Assembly (NCBI GenBank): GCA_910589395.1
Contig: CAJUTL010000031.1
Span: forward strand, 1 to 33,135
DNA from: an uncultured Oscillospiraceae bacterium
Lineage (GTDB): Bacteria > Bacillota_A > Clostridia > Oscillospirales > Acutalibacteraceae
Direction: 5' to 3'
Length of the DNA stretch: 33,135 nucleotides
The translations under genes were made by a program, and so were the position numbers. The notes below the pieces were generated by a model. That model searched no databases, was not told the DNA's origin, and was given only the letters and a program-made list of their open reading frames with translations. Positions 14,889 through 22,618 of this stretch are shown one piece after another; the first letter of the stretch is position 1, and every line of letters starts with the position of its first letter.

Positions 14889-15113
14889 ATGAAGCATGAA
14901 ATTTGGGAGAGCTTTGATTATCAAAGCATGGCAAGGGAACTCGAACGGGAGATTGCCTCCATCGAGGCGCGGATCGCCGTGCTTCGGTCGGAGAGCGAGG
15001 AAGAAATAAACGCTGCGTCCAGACTGTATCTGCTGGAGGACGAGCTGAGCCAGCTGCACATTACCAGAAAGCTGCTGCTGAAAAAAGCCCGGCGAAGAAG
15101 TATGGGCCTGTAA
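14889..15113 (+). CDS. Small coiled-coil protein of the toxin island
   Basis: 74 residues, strongly helical and charged (REIASIEARIAVLRSESEEE and DELSQLHITRKLLLKKA), predicted coiled coil over most of its length with a basic end (KKARRRS). The ATG has GGAAAGGA upstream. It follows the zinc-ribbon gene by 19 bases and precedes the next gene by 32, so cotranscription is likely. Not recognised as a named family; small proteins of this kind are common beside phage late-gene regulators. Confidence 0.6.
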   Translation: MKHEIWESFDYQSMARELEREIASIEARIAVLRSESEEEINAASRLYLLEDELSQLHITRKLLLKKARRRSMGL

Positions 15114-15145
15114 GCTGGAACAGGGCCGAAAAAGGAGGAAAGCAC

Positions 15146-15595
15146 ATGACAAAAGAGCTGCTGGAACAGTATCCCGATCTCTGCGCGGAGATCAAAGAAG
15201 TGGAGGAGCAGATGCGCTGGGGCATTGCGGCAACCGTTTCGGAAAGCAGAACGGAATACCCCTATACCCAGCACGCCTCCTGCGTGCGGGGCGTGCCCCC
15301 GGAGCTTTCCCGGCGGCGGGAGGAGCTGCAAAGAAAGAAAGCGGAGATCGAAGCGTTCGTGGCAAGCCTTCCCAACAGCTCCCTGCGCAGGGTAGTGACC
15401 TACCGGGCCTTTCAGGGCATGAAGTGGTCCACCGTGGCGGCAAAAATGGGAAGCCGCTACTCTGAACGCATGGTGAAATACCTGTACTACCAGGCGGTAA
15501 AATACCGCCCCTGGAGCTGGGAGGAAGAAAAAACAGAAATAAAATCAGAAAGGGAGGGATCAGATGGCGCGGATCAGCACGGACGGGAAGCATAG
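15146..15595 (+). CDS. Phage-type sigma-region-4/RinA-ArpU-like DNA-binding protein
   Basis: 149 residues. The N-terminal half is helical and charged (CAEIKEVEEQM; RREELQRKKAEIEAFV). The C-terminal half holds a helix-turn-helix of the sigma-70 region 4 type: SSLRRVVTYRAFQGMKWSTV followed by AAKMG and RMVKYLYYQA. Short proteins with this layout act as late-gene activators in Gram-positive phages (RinA/ArpU type). A strong AAGGAGG site precedes the ATG. Its end overlaps the start of the 1374-aa gene by 32 bases, which couples the two. It may activate the island promoter or another site. Exact family membership is inferred from pattern. Confidence 0.65.
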   Translation: MTKELLEQYPDLCAEIKEVEEQMRWGIAATVSESRTEYPYTQHASCVRGVPPELSRRREELQRKKAEIEAFVASLPNSSLRRVVTYRAFQGMKWSTVAAKMGSRYSERMVKYLYYQAVKYRPWSWEEEKTEIKSEREGSDGADQHGREA

Positions 15596-18500
15596 AGAGA
15601 ATACGGCGGACCCAAGGTGGAAGGACAAAATGCTGGCAAAGGAGGAAGAAAAGAAAAATGTAGACGCGATCCAGTTCGCCGGGGAAATGTACCATCACGA
15701 GGGGTCGGGGCCCACCACGGAGGAGCTGAACAAGGCGGCGGCCAGAGGCAGCAGCCTGACCCAGAAAAAAGAGCAGGCGGAGAAGGACCTTACCTACACC
15801 AAAAAGTACATGGACGCGAAGTGGGACATGGTGGAATCCACAGAGCAAAGCCTTTTGAACTTTTACGCGGAATTGGGGCTGGAGGAGGACTACAGAAGGC
15901 TGGAAGAAATGAAGGCGGAATTTGAAAGGAACCCCAGCTCCCAGCTGGCCCAGGAGCATAACGCGCTGGTGGACAGCATTCGCCGAAAGGAACAAGAACT
16001 GAAGGTGTACGAAAAATCATATCAGGATACGGTGGATTCCTATAACGCCCTGGGCCAGCAGGGCCAGAACCAGTGGGAAGCCTATCAGGAGGTCTGGGAC
16101 AAATGGGATCAAGACCGGCGCGTTACCCATTACATGATGGACGACTATCAGGAAAACAACTGGGACCTTTTATCCGAAGAAGCCAAAGCCGCGCTGCAGG
16201 GCCATGATAACGATCAGAACGAAGACTTTCAAAGCTCCATCGACTGGATCGACGGAAGGTTTCTCGAGATCGACAGTGAAATAGAGAATGTCCAAAAAAT
16301 CCACGATGAGAAGCTGATGTATTATCGGGAGTATTATGACGAGCATGGCGAGTACCCGAAGTCCTACCCGGAGATCGAAGCCGAATTGAACAGCTACCAG
16401 GAAAGGATTCATGGGCTGGAGGCGGAAAAAAAGCAGCGCCAGCAGACGCGGAAGAATGAAACCAACGAGCTGAATTTCCGCCAGCAGTACATCGGCCTGA
16501 AATACAACGATGATTTTCAGGAGTACGCAAGCTACGCGCCGGCAGAACAGGGAGCCTTTTCCATAGTAAGCGATACGAAAGATACTTATTACAGAATCAA
16601 CAACGTTCCTGTAGCACGGGGGATTTTTGACAAATGGGATACCAGCAAAGACCACCTGAAGGAAATGAAGCCGGACGAGATCGATATCTTCAATTATCTC
16701 TATCAAAAACAAGGAGAGGATGAAGCCCAAAAATACATAGAGGATATCACCCCCGTGCTGTACCGGAGGCAGAGAGAAAGCAAAGAAAAAGCGATCGCGG
16801 ACTTCGCGGAGGAAAGCTGGGGGAACAGCGCGTTGGCGTCCGTTAACAGTATCCTGACAAAGCCCCTGGAGGGGTTCAGCTACCTGGGCCAGGGGATCGA
16901 TTATCTGATGGACGGTGAGATCGACGAGAACGCGCCGTACAACGCCTTTGTGTATGAGAACCAGGCAGCCCGAAGCGCGGTGAGCAAGAAGATCGAAAAG
17001 CAGTGGGGAGAAACGGGAAGCTTTCTGTACCAGCTGGGTATGGGACTGGGGGATTTTGTTTACACGCTGGCCCTGTCCCATGGGCTTGCGGCGGGAGCGG
17101 GAGCCGCAGGCCTTTCAACGGGAGCAGTGGCGAAAACCGCCTCCCGAATCTCTCTGGCTATTATGAGCACGGAAGCCGCGGCGGAAACGGTGCTGGACGC
17201 GAAGGACCGGGGACTGGAAGACAAAGACGCCTTCTGGCTGGGAACCATAGCGGGAGCCACAGAGCTGGTAACGGAAAAGGTGAGTATCGAAAAGCTGCTG
17301 GATAAGGTGGGTATGGGAAAAAACGCGCTGACGTATCTCCTGAAAAACGCCCTGGCAGAAGGCAGCGAGGAAATAACCGGCGACGCGGTAAACTGGCTGG
17401 CCGATGTGATGATCTCCCAGGATAAATCGGAGTGGCAGGAAACGCTGTTTCATTACCAAGTCATGGGCTTTTCCGAAGACGAGGCCTTCCTGGCCGCCAT
17501 GAAGGAGCAGGGCAGGAAAATGCTGAAGGACGGCGCGGCGGGAGCCATTACCGGCACCATCACAGCAGGCGGCAGACTGGCGGGAAGCAAGATCCAAGAT
17601 GGAATCCAGAACTACAGAAACTACAAGGGGGCGGTGCAGAATGGGAGAATTTACCACGATCTGAACAATATGACCAAGGGCGACCTGGCCAGAAGCCTCG
17701 GCTATATGGATATTGAGCAGGAGTACAAAACCTCTCTGCCGGTAGCGCTGGAAGCGGAAAGCCGGAGCGGCAGTGAAATCCGCTCGCTGCTGGAAGCAAA
17801 CGGGTATTCTCTGGAAGGTGAGTTTGGAGACAGGAATACAGATATTTCCTTAAGAGAAAGTAAGGCACAGCATTCTATTCAAACACTACCCGATGGGAAA
17901 AAGTATGTTAAAGCAGACCGGCAAGTGATTTCCGGGAATAATCCCCAAAAGTGGGCGGGACAAATCACCAATTATATCAATCAGCAAATCAGAAAAGGAA
18001 AAAATGTTATGCTGGTTACTGATAATGATGATTTACTGCAAATTACGCAAAATACTGCCGGCAAGGCACAATTTCGCAATTTGGTTCTCCAACCAAGTGG
18101 GTTCTATCAACCAATGACAGATGATCAATATGCTGTAAAGCTGCGTGCAGAAGGACATATAGATGAACTGGCACAGATTTCTTCCAGAGGAAACAAGATA
18201 GTTCCTGACGGCGATGGAAAACATAAAGCAATGGCGTCCAATGGTTGGAATTACCGAACTGCCTATTTCGAAGATGCAGATGGAAAATATTATCAACTAA
18301 CGATTTCTACTGCGCTGGGGAAAAACGGCAATACCGTTTACAATATTGCAAAAATAAAGGAAAGAACTCCTGCTGGAGGGGAGTCTAAAGTAAAAACTTC
18401 AGGGGCTCTTCCCTTTAGGGGCTCTTCTGCCGAAAACGGCGGCGCTCAAGTCCAGTTCAGGAGTTCCAATGCCAGTATACCCATTTCCACTGAAAAAGTC

Positions 18501-19688
18501 AACGGCAGCGGCATGAATTTGGATCAAAGCATTCGTTTATACGGTGTAGACCCGCAAAAAGCGGCGCTTGTGACCCGGCTGGCAAATGACACCGGAGCGA
18601 AGGTGCTCTTCGATGGAACGCTGACGGAAGAATGTGAAGGGTATGAAAAGGACGGCGTGATCTACCTGAACCCCAATGCAAACAATATCAAGGCCATATT
18701 CAGTCATGAGCTGACTCATGTTCTGGAGAGAACGGATTCCTACCAAGCCTTGCGGAATATGGTGCTGAGCCGATACGGGAACAATACCGCCCTGCAAAAC
18801 GCGCTGGACGCGAAACGGAAGAATTATCAGGCGCACGGCGTGGAGCTGACCAGAGCGGAGGCGGCTCAGGAGCTGGTGGCGGAATTCGCGGGCGAAAGGC
18901 TGTTTACGGATATCAGCGCGATCCGGCGCTTGGCAAGCTACGACCTGAACCTGGCGGGAAAAATCGGCAGCGCCATTTCCCGCATGGCGTCAAAGGCAAC
19001 GGGAAACCCGGAAAAGAGCTTCCTGAGAAACGCAGAGCACATGTACACACAGGCCATTCGGGAAAACTCGGGGTTAAGCCCCACAGAAGCCAGGTTCCTG
19101 CTGGAGAGTAATGGGTATTCGGTCAAGGATTCCCCTCAGCTTCCAAGCTTGCTTAGAGACGGCGAAGGGGGACAACTGCAAAGAGATGAAGTGGGAAGAA
19201 AGCCGTTTGAATTATTTGCGGACACGACTGAAGATGCTTTGAATAGTGAGACGAATTCTGGAGGCAAGCAGACCGATCTATTAGTTGATACGCCATTGAC
19301 AGAGGAAGAAAATCAGCGTATCATACGAAACAGAGTAGAAAATGGTGAGTATTCTTTACGTCATTCCCACCAACATTACTTAAAGCATGTAGAAGGAACT
19401 CCACAATATAACAATTACTTGCGAACACAGCTTGAAAAAGGTGCGTCCCCTCCTAGCAAACTGACAATTACAGAAGCAGAGGCAGAAGCGATTATTAAAA
19501 AATATTACGGTACCGGTACATCTAGAAAATCAAAAGGCAAAGTTGGGAATGTTGAGTTTATAACAGTGGATAAAGTGGTGGGTGTATATTATGAAAACGG
19601 CTCATGGCATGAAACAAAACGTGTAGCAATTCATTACGGAAGCAACGCAAGCCACATTGTTCCAGTAAAGGAGAAGTATCATGATTAA
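15564..19688 (+). CDS. Large polymorphic-toxin-like protein with PBECR-like, zincin-like and C-terminal Ntox50-like modules
   Basis: 1374 residues. About 1-400: charged, coiled-coil rich. About 470-710: Gly/Ala-rich hydrophobic stretches (GMGLGDFVYTLALSHGLAAG; AGAITGTITAGGRLAGS), possibly membrane-inserting. About 770-930: LPDGKKYVKADRQVI...HIDELAQ...YRTAYF, resembling the phage-associated PBECR nuclease group. About 1000-1140: zincin-like, HELTH at 1048-1052 and ELVAEF at 1103-1108 giving the third ligand. About 1265-1374: HSHQHYLKHVEGTPQYNNYL...KYYGTGTS...IHYGSNASHIVP, matching the Ntox50 toxin pattern. LLEANGYS (742-749) and LLESNGYS (1179-1186) precede the two modules that are AT-richer than the scaffold. 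There is no signal peptide. The start has AGGGAGGG upstream. Modules were identified from memory of families: Ntox50 and zincin good, PBECR moderate. Confidence 0.75.
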   Translation: MARISTDGKHRENTADPRWKDKMLAKEEEKKNVDAIQFAGEMYHHEGSGPTTEELNKAAARGSSLTQKKEQAEKDLTYTKKYMDAKWDMVESTEQSLLNFYAELGLEEDYRRLEEMKAEFERNPSSQLAQEHNALVDSIRRKEQELKVYEKSYQDTVDSYNALGQQGQNQWEAYQEVWDKWDQDRRVTHYMMDDYQENNWDLLSEEAKAALQGHDNDQNEDFQSSIDWIDGRFLEIDSEIENVQKIHDEKLMYYREYYDEHGEYPKSYPEIEAELNSYQERIHGLEAEKKQRQQTRKNETNELNFRQQYIGLKYNDDFQEYASYAPAEQGAFSIVSDTKDTYYRINNVPVARGIFDKWDTSKDHLKEMKPDEIDIFNYLYQKQGEDEAQKYIEDITPVLYRRQRESKEKAIADFAEESWGNSALASVNSILTKPLEGFSYLGQGIDYLMDGEIDENAPYNAFVYENQAARSAVSKKIEKQWGETGSFLYQLGMGLGDFVYTLALSHGLAAGAGAAGLSTGAVAKTASRISLAIMSTEAAAETVLDAKDRGLEDKDAFWLGTIAGATELVTEKVSIEKLLDKVGMGKNALTYLLKNALAEGSEEITGDAVNWLADVMISQDKSEWQETLFHYQVMGFSEDEAFLAAMKEQGRKMLKDGAAGAITGTITAGGRLAGSKIQDGIQNYRNYKGAVQNGRIYHDLNNMTKGDLARSLGYMDIEQEYKTSLPVALEAESRSGSEIRSLLEANGYSLEGEFGDRNTDISLRESKAQHSIQTLPDGKKYVKADRQVISGNNPQKWAGQITNYINQQIRKGKNVMLVTDNDDLLQITQNTAGKAQFRNLVLQPSGFYQPMTDDQYAVKLRAEGHIDELAQISSRGNKIVPDGDGKHKAMASNGWNYRTAYFEDADGKYYQLTISTALGKNGNTVYNIAKIKERTPAGGESKVKTSGALPFRGSSAENGGAQVQFRSSNASIPISTEKVNGSGMNLDQSIRLYGVDPQKAALVTRLANDTGAKVLFDGTLTEECEGYEKDGVIYLNPNANNIKAIFSHELTHVLERTDSYQALRNMVLSRYGNNTALQNALDAKRKNYQAHGVELTRAEAAQELVAEFAGERLFTDISAIRRLASYDLNLAGKIGSAISRMASKATGNPEKSFLRNAEHMYTQAIRENSGLSPTEARFLLESNGYSVKDSPQLPSLLRDGEGGQLQRDEVGRKPFELFADTTEDALNSETNSGGKQTDLLVDTPLTEEENQRIIRNRVENGEYSLRHSHQHYLKHVEGTPQYNNYLRTQLEKGASPPSKLTITEAEAEAIIKKYYGTGTSRKSKGKVGNVEFITVDKVVGVYYENGSWHETKRVAIHYGSNASHIVPVKEKYHD

Positions 19689-19875
19689 TATTTGGAAGTA
19701 CGAAAACAAGAAAGTCAAACTGACAGATACTGATGGAAAAGACCATATTGGATATGTGGCCTTAGTTTCTGAAGCAGAGGACACAGGAGATCCAGAAGAC
19801 AACCTTACTCTTTATATCAATGGAGAGTATTACGGATTTCTTCAAAGCGAAATAGCAGAAATAGAAGAGCTATAA
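19681..19875 (+). CDS. Small immunity-protein candidate
   Basis: 64 residues, acidic (rich in Asp and Glu), mainly beta by pattern (KVKLTDTDGKDHIGYVALV; LTLYINGEYYGFL). Its ATG overlaps the last eight bases of the toxin gene, the standard arrangement for a toxin-immunity pair, and GGAGA lies 8 bases upstream inside the toxin gene. It shares the low GC of the Ntox50-like module, as expected if both arrived as one cassette. No named immunity family was recognised, so the role is inferred from position, size and charge. A terminator follows about 40 bases after the stop. Confidence 0.7.
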   Translation: MINIWKYENKKVKLTDTDGKDHIGYVALVSEAEDTGDPEDNLTLYINGEYYGFLQSEIAEIEEL

Positions 19876-19912
19876 GCCAAAACAGAGTGTTTCCTCATAT
19901 TTGAAAAATTTC

Positions 19913-19958
19913 AAAAAAGCCGGGTAGTTTGTCATATGACAGACTGCCCGACTTTTTT
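19913..19958 (+). terminator. Intrinsic terminator after the toxin-immunity pair
   Basis: AAAAAAGCCGGGTAGTTTGTC (19913-19933), ATAT loop and GACAGACTGCCCGACTTTTTT (19938-19958) form a 21-bp stem with a few wobble or mismatched positions and a T-run. It ends the island operon. Confidence 0.88.
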
Positions 19959-19984
19959 GTTATGTGGAGAAAAGTGCAAGCTAA

Positions 19985-20410
19985 TTGACCTACCTGCTGA
20001 AAAATGCCCTGGCGGAGGGCAGCGAGGAAATAACCAGTGACGCGGTAAACTGGCTGGCCGATGTGATGATCTCCCAGGATAAATCGGAGTGGCAGGAAAC
20101 CCTGTTTCATTACCAAGTCATGGGCTTTTCCGAGGACGAGGCCTTCCTGGCGGCGTGATTTACCTGAATCCCGCTCGGATAATGGAAATTTTGTGTGTAG
20201 TTACAGGGCTGGACATCAAGAAAGGTTGAACGCCCCACAGACTTTACATGCTGTAGATAATAATGGAAAAAATTCCATTATAAACGCCCAACCTTTCAAC
20301 ACTAATATGCCCAACACTTCTGGAAAAGTCAACGGAATATGGCCCTGGATCAAAGTGGGGCTTTACATCATATAGGCTCGCAGAAAGCGCAGCTGGCGGC
20401 CCGGCTTTTT
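19985..20410 (+). pseudogene. Scrambled remnant of a second copy of the large toxin gene
   Basis: From 19985 one frame reads LTYLLKNALAEGSEEITSDA and continues to DEAFLAA, almost identical to residues about 591-648 of the intact toxin (17328-17500). It then jumps at a GGCGGCG junction into GVIYLNP (20153-20176), matching the zincin module at 18655. Next come about 130 bases unlike the intact gene, and finally KVNG...MALDQSGALHHIG...QKAQLAARL (about 20320-20408), a diverged match to the linker and zincin start at 18496-18578. The pieces are out of order and broken by stops and frame changes, so no protein is made. The 60-codon ORF at 20193-20375 inside it is not treated as a gene. The segment shows that a related cassette once stood here and recombined. 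Confidence 0.8.
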
Positions 20411-20422
20411 TTCGGGCAGCGA

Positions 20423-21712
20423 TCATGTGCTCCTGTCTGATCTGCCACGGTCTCTGTCCGGCTTCACGCCGGGCAAGGTCACAAAAAAGGTATTTTTCTT
20501 TTCCCCGCTTTCCGCCCAGATCTTTCCTTTATGGAGGGCCGCAAGCTGCCGGGCGATGGCGAGGCCCAGGCCGTGGCCTTCTCCGTGGCGGGAGGGGTCT
20601 CCCCGGTAGAAGCGTTCAAAAATTCGGGGAAGCTCCTCCGGGGGAATGGGCGTTCCCTCATTGGAAACGGACAGCCTGGCGGTTTTGCCAACAGCTCTCA
20701 GCTCTACCTGAATTTTTCCGCTAGGGGAAGCGTATTGCAGGGCATTTTCCAACAGGATCCCGCACAGCTGAGAAAGCCCGGCGGCGTTTCCCGGTAAAAG
20801 CAGCCCCGGCTCTATTTTCTGGGAAAGCTCATGGCCGCTTTCAAAGGCGGCGGGCTCAAAAGAAAGAACGCTGTCCGTTACCAAATAGGAAAGGTCCACC
20901 TGCTCCATAACAGGGGCATGGGCGCTGTCCTCCGAACGGGCCAGAGTAAGCAGCTCCTGGGTCAGCCCCTTCATGCGCTGGGCCTCCGCCAGAATATTGT
21001 TTGCCCAGCGGGCAGGATCCTCTTCCGGGTGAGAAACGATCATCTCCGCGTTGGAAAGGATCACGGTAAGGGGAGTTTTCAGCTCGTGGGAGGCGTCCCC
21101 TACAAACTGCTTTTGCTGATTCCAGGCGTTTTCCACCGGACGCACCGCCCAGCGGGCCAAAAGAATGCTGGCGCAGAAAAAGATCAGCAGAGTCAAAGCG
21201 CCTATCAGAAATGAATTTTTCAGCAGCTCCGCAAGACTGTTGTATTCTGCTGTGCTGTCCGCAAAGGCAATGATCGTTCCGTTGGCCCCCGTTCTTTTGG
21301 CATAGCGAAGCCGACGGGCGGAAAGCGCGCCGGAGGGCTCTTCCCGTAAAGCGACTTCCCGGGCAAGCTCTTTGAGCTCTGCCGTGTCAAGATCGCTCAG
21401 TAAAATTTCCGCCCGGTTTCCCAAATTCACCGTGCCGTTTTTCTCCACCAGCACGGTAAAACAGGGAAAACGGATCTTCACTTCATTGGGGTTCTTTCCT
21501 TCCGGAGGAAGCTCGTCCCTGTTTTTGTTCTCTTCCTTCCAGCCTCCTCCCTGCCACACGCGGCGATTCAGCTCCCGTTCCAGCATTTCCTCACTTTGGC
21601 GGCGCATGCCGGTTTCCGTGGAAATCACCAGCACGGCGAATACGGCTAGCAAGATCACTGCCGCCACCCCCATCACCACCGCCACAAATTTCCTGCGCAG
21701 CTTTTTGAGCAC
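20423..21712 (-). CDS. Sensor histidine kinase
   Basis: 429 residues from a GTG start with GGAGGGGAGAAAGG upstream. Two membrane helices (about 10-33 and 168-190) flank an extracytoplasmic sensor of about 135 residues. Then come the H-box DASHELKTPLTVILSNAEM (phospho-acceptor His), the N-box LCGILLENALQYASPSG and the G-box GEGHGLGLAIARQLAALHKG. This is an EnvZ/WalK-class kinase without a PAS domain. It is translated 13 bases after the response regulator stop. Its C-terminus borders the toxin remnant, with no obvious terminator. The divergent VTC-DUF4956-CotH operon is its likely target; the signal is unknown. Confidence 0.9.
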   Translation of the reverse strand: MLKKLRRKFVAVVMGVAAVILLAVFAVLVISTETGMRRQSEEMLERELNRRVWQGGGWKEENKNRDELPPEGKNPNEVKIRFPCFTVLVEKNGTVNLGNRAEILLSDLDTAELKELAREVALREEPSGALSARRLRYAKRTGANGTIIAFADSTAEYNSLAELLKNSFLIGALTLLIFFCASILLARWAVRPVENAWNQQKQFVGDASHELKTPLTVILSNAEMIVSHPEEDPARWANNILAEAQRMKGLTQELLTLARSEDSAHAPVMEQVDLSYLVTDSVLSFEPAAFESGHELSQKIEPGLLLPGNAAGLSQLCGILLENALQYASPSGKIQVELRAVGKTARLSVSNEGTPIPPEELPRIFERFYRGDPSRHGEGHGLGLAIARQLAALHKGKIWAESGEKKNTFFVTLPGVKPDRDRGRSDRST

Positions 21713-21725
21713 CCTTTCTCCCCTC

Positions 21726-22394
21726 CTATGTCTTCAGATAATAGCCCAGCCGCCGGGCGGACTCAATGGTGACAGGGCAATGGATATGAAGCAGCTTTTT
21801 TCGCAAAAACGAAATATAGACCTCCACATGATTATCCTCCGCCTGAGAATCGTACCCCCAGGCTTTCAGCAGTAAGGTCTCCTTGGGCACCACGTTTCCC
21901 GCATTGGAAAGCAGCAGGCGCATGATCTCAAATTCCTTGCTGCTCAGCCGAATGGAACGCGCCCCGCAGGAAAGCTCACAGGAGGAAAGGTTCAGCGTTA
22001 GCTCCCCCAGGGAAAGCTTTTCCGTGATGACCTCCTCCTGGCGGCGGAGCAGCGCCCGCAAGCAGGCTAACAGCTCTTCTGCCTCGAAGGGCTTTGTGAG
22101 GTAGTAATCCGCGCCCCGGTCCAGCCCCTCCACCTTATCAGAGGTTTCTGATTTGGCGGTAAGCAGGAGCACCGGGGTATTGAGCCCCGCCTCCCGCAGC
22201 TCTTTTACCACCTGAAAGCCGTTTTTCTTCGGCATCATCACGTCCAGAATGACCGCGTCGTAAATTCCGGTCAGGGCGTTATCCAGCCCGGTTTCCCCAT
22301 TATAGGCCGCATCGACAAGATAACTATGGTAAGTCAACAGCTCGCACAGGGTATCGGCCAGCCGCTTTTCGTCCTCTACTACCAGGATCCGCAA
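21726..22394 (-). CDS. OmpR-family response regulator
   Basis: 222 residues. The receiver domain begins (M)RILVVEDEKRLADTL, with the phospho-acceptor Asp 51 in AVILDVMMPKKNG and the conserved Lys in YYLTKPF. The winged-helix output domain covers about 125-222 (SSKEFEIMRLLLSNAG; DNHVEVYISFLRKKL; RLGYYLK). The start is TTG at 22394, with a GGGGGGAAAA site upstream. It has its own promoter and forms an operon with the kinase. A long palindrome containing CCTGAA direct repeats lies between it and the divergent VTC gene and is a good candidate for its binding site. Confidence 0.92.
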   Translation of the reverse strand: MRILVVEDEKRLADTLCELLTYHSYLVDAAYNGETGLDNALTGIYDAVILDVMMPKKNGFQVVKELREAGLNTPVLLLTAKSETSDKVEGLDRGADYYLTKPFEAEELLACLRALLRRQEEVITEKLSLGELTLNLSSCELSCGARSIRLSSKEFEIMRLLLSNAGNVVPKETLLLKAWGYDSQAEDNHVEVYISFLRKKLLHIHCPVTIESARRLGYYLKT

Positions 22395-22420
22395 GGATTT
22401 TCCCCCCGTTCGTTTTTTTC

Positions 22421-22449
22421 ATTGTACACGGAACGCACCGTCTTGTAAA
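22421..22449 (-). promoter_or_regulatory. Promoter of the two-component operon
   Basis: Minus strand TTTACA (22444-22449), 17-bp spacer, TACAAT (22421-22426), 27 bases before the TTG start of the response regulator. Confidence 0.6.
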
Positions 22450-22510
22450 GGCAGCACCCGCTTAAGACGATAGCCATGAATTGTGCAGTATTGCCTAAAG
22501 AATGCCCCCG

Positions 22511-22570
22511 AAACCTGAAAAGAACCTGAAGCTCCCCTTTCAGGTTCTTTTCAGGTTTTTTCTTTACAAT
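22511..22570 (+). promoter_or_regulatory. Inverted/direct-repeat operator and promoter of the VTC operon
   Basis: AAACCTGAAAAGAACCTGAA (22511-22530) and its exact complement (22539-22558) flank an 8-base loop. Each arm contains two CCTGAA hexamers 11 bp apart, one helical turn, the usual geometry of OmpR-family sites. TACAAT at 22565-22570 is a good -10, and the right arm covers the place of the -35, as in an activator-dependent promoter. The same palindrome with its T-run could also act as an attenuator, since no plus-strand gene lies upstream to need a terminator. Confidence 0.65.
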
Positions 22571-22618
22571 CGCCTCGTGAGTAAAGCCGGGCACTTCCGG
22601 CGGAAAGGATGGGATTTT

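Noticed and set aside
20193..20375. 60-codon plus-strand ORF downstream of the toxin
   Set aside because: It joins pieces of the toxin remnant in mixed frames and has no proper ribosome site, so it is included in the pseudogene.
22502..22618. Longer VTC protein from the ATG at 22502
   Set aside because: It would translate the operator palindrome and the -10 region, has no ribosome site, and homologues start near RHEYKI.
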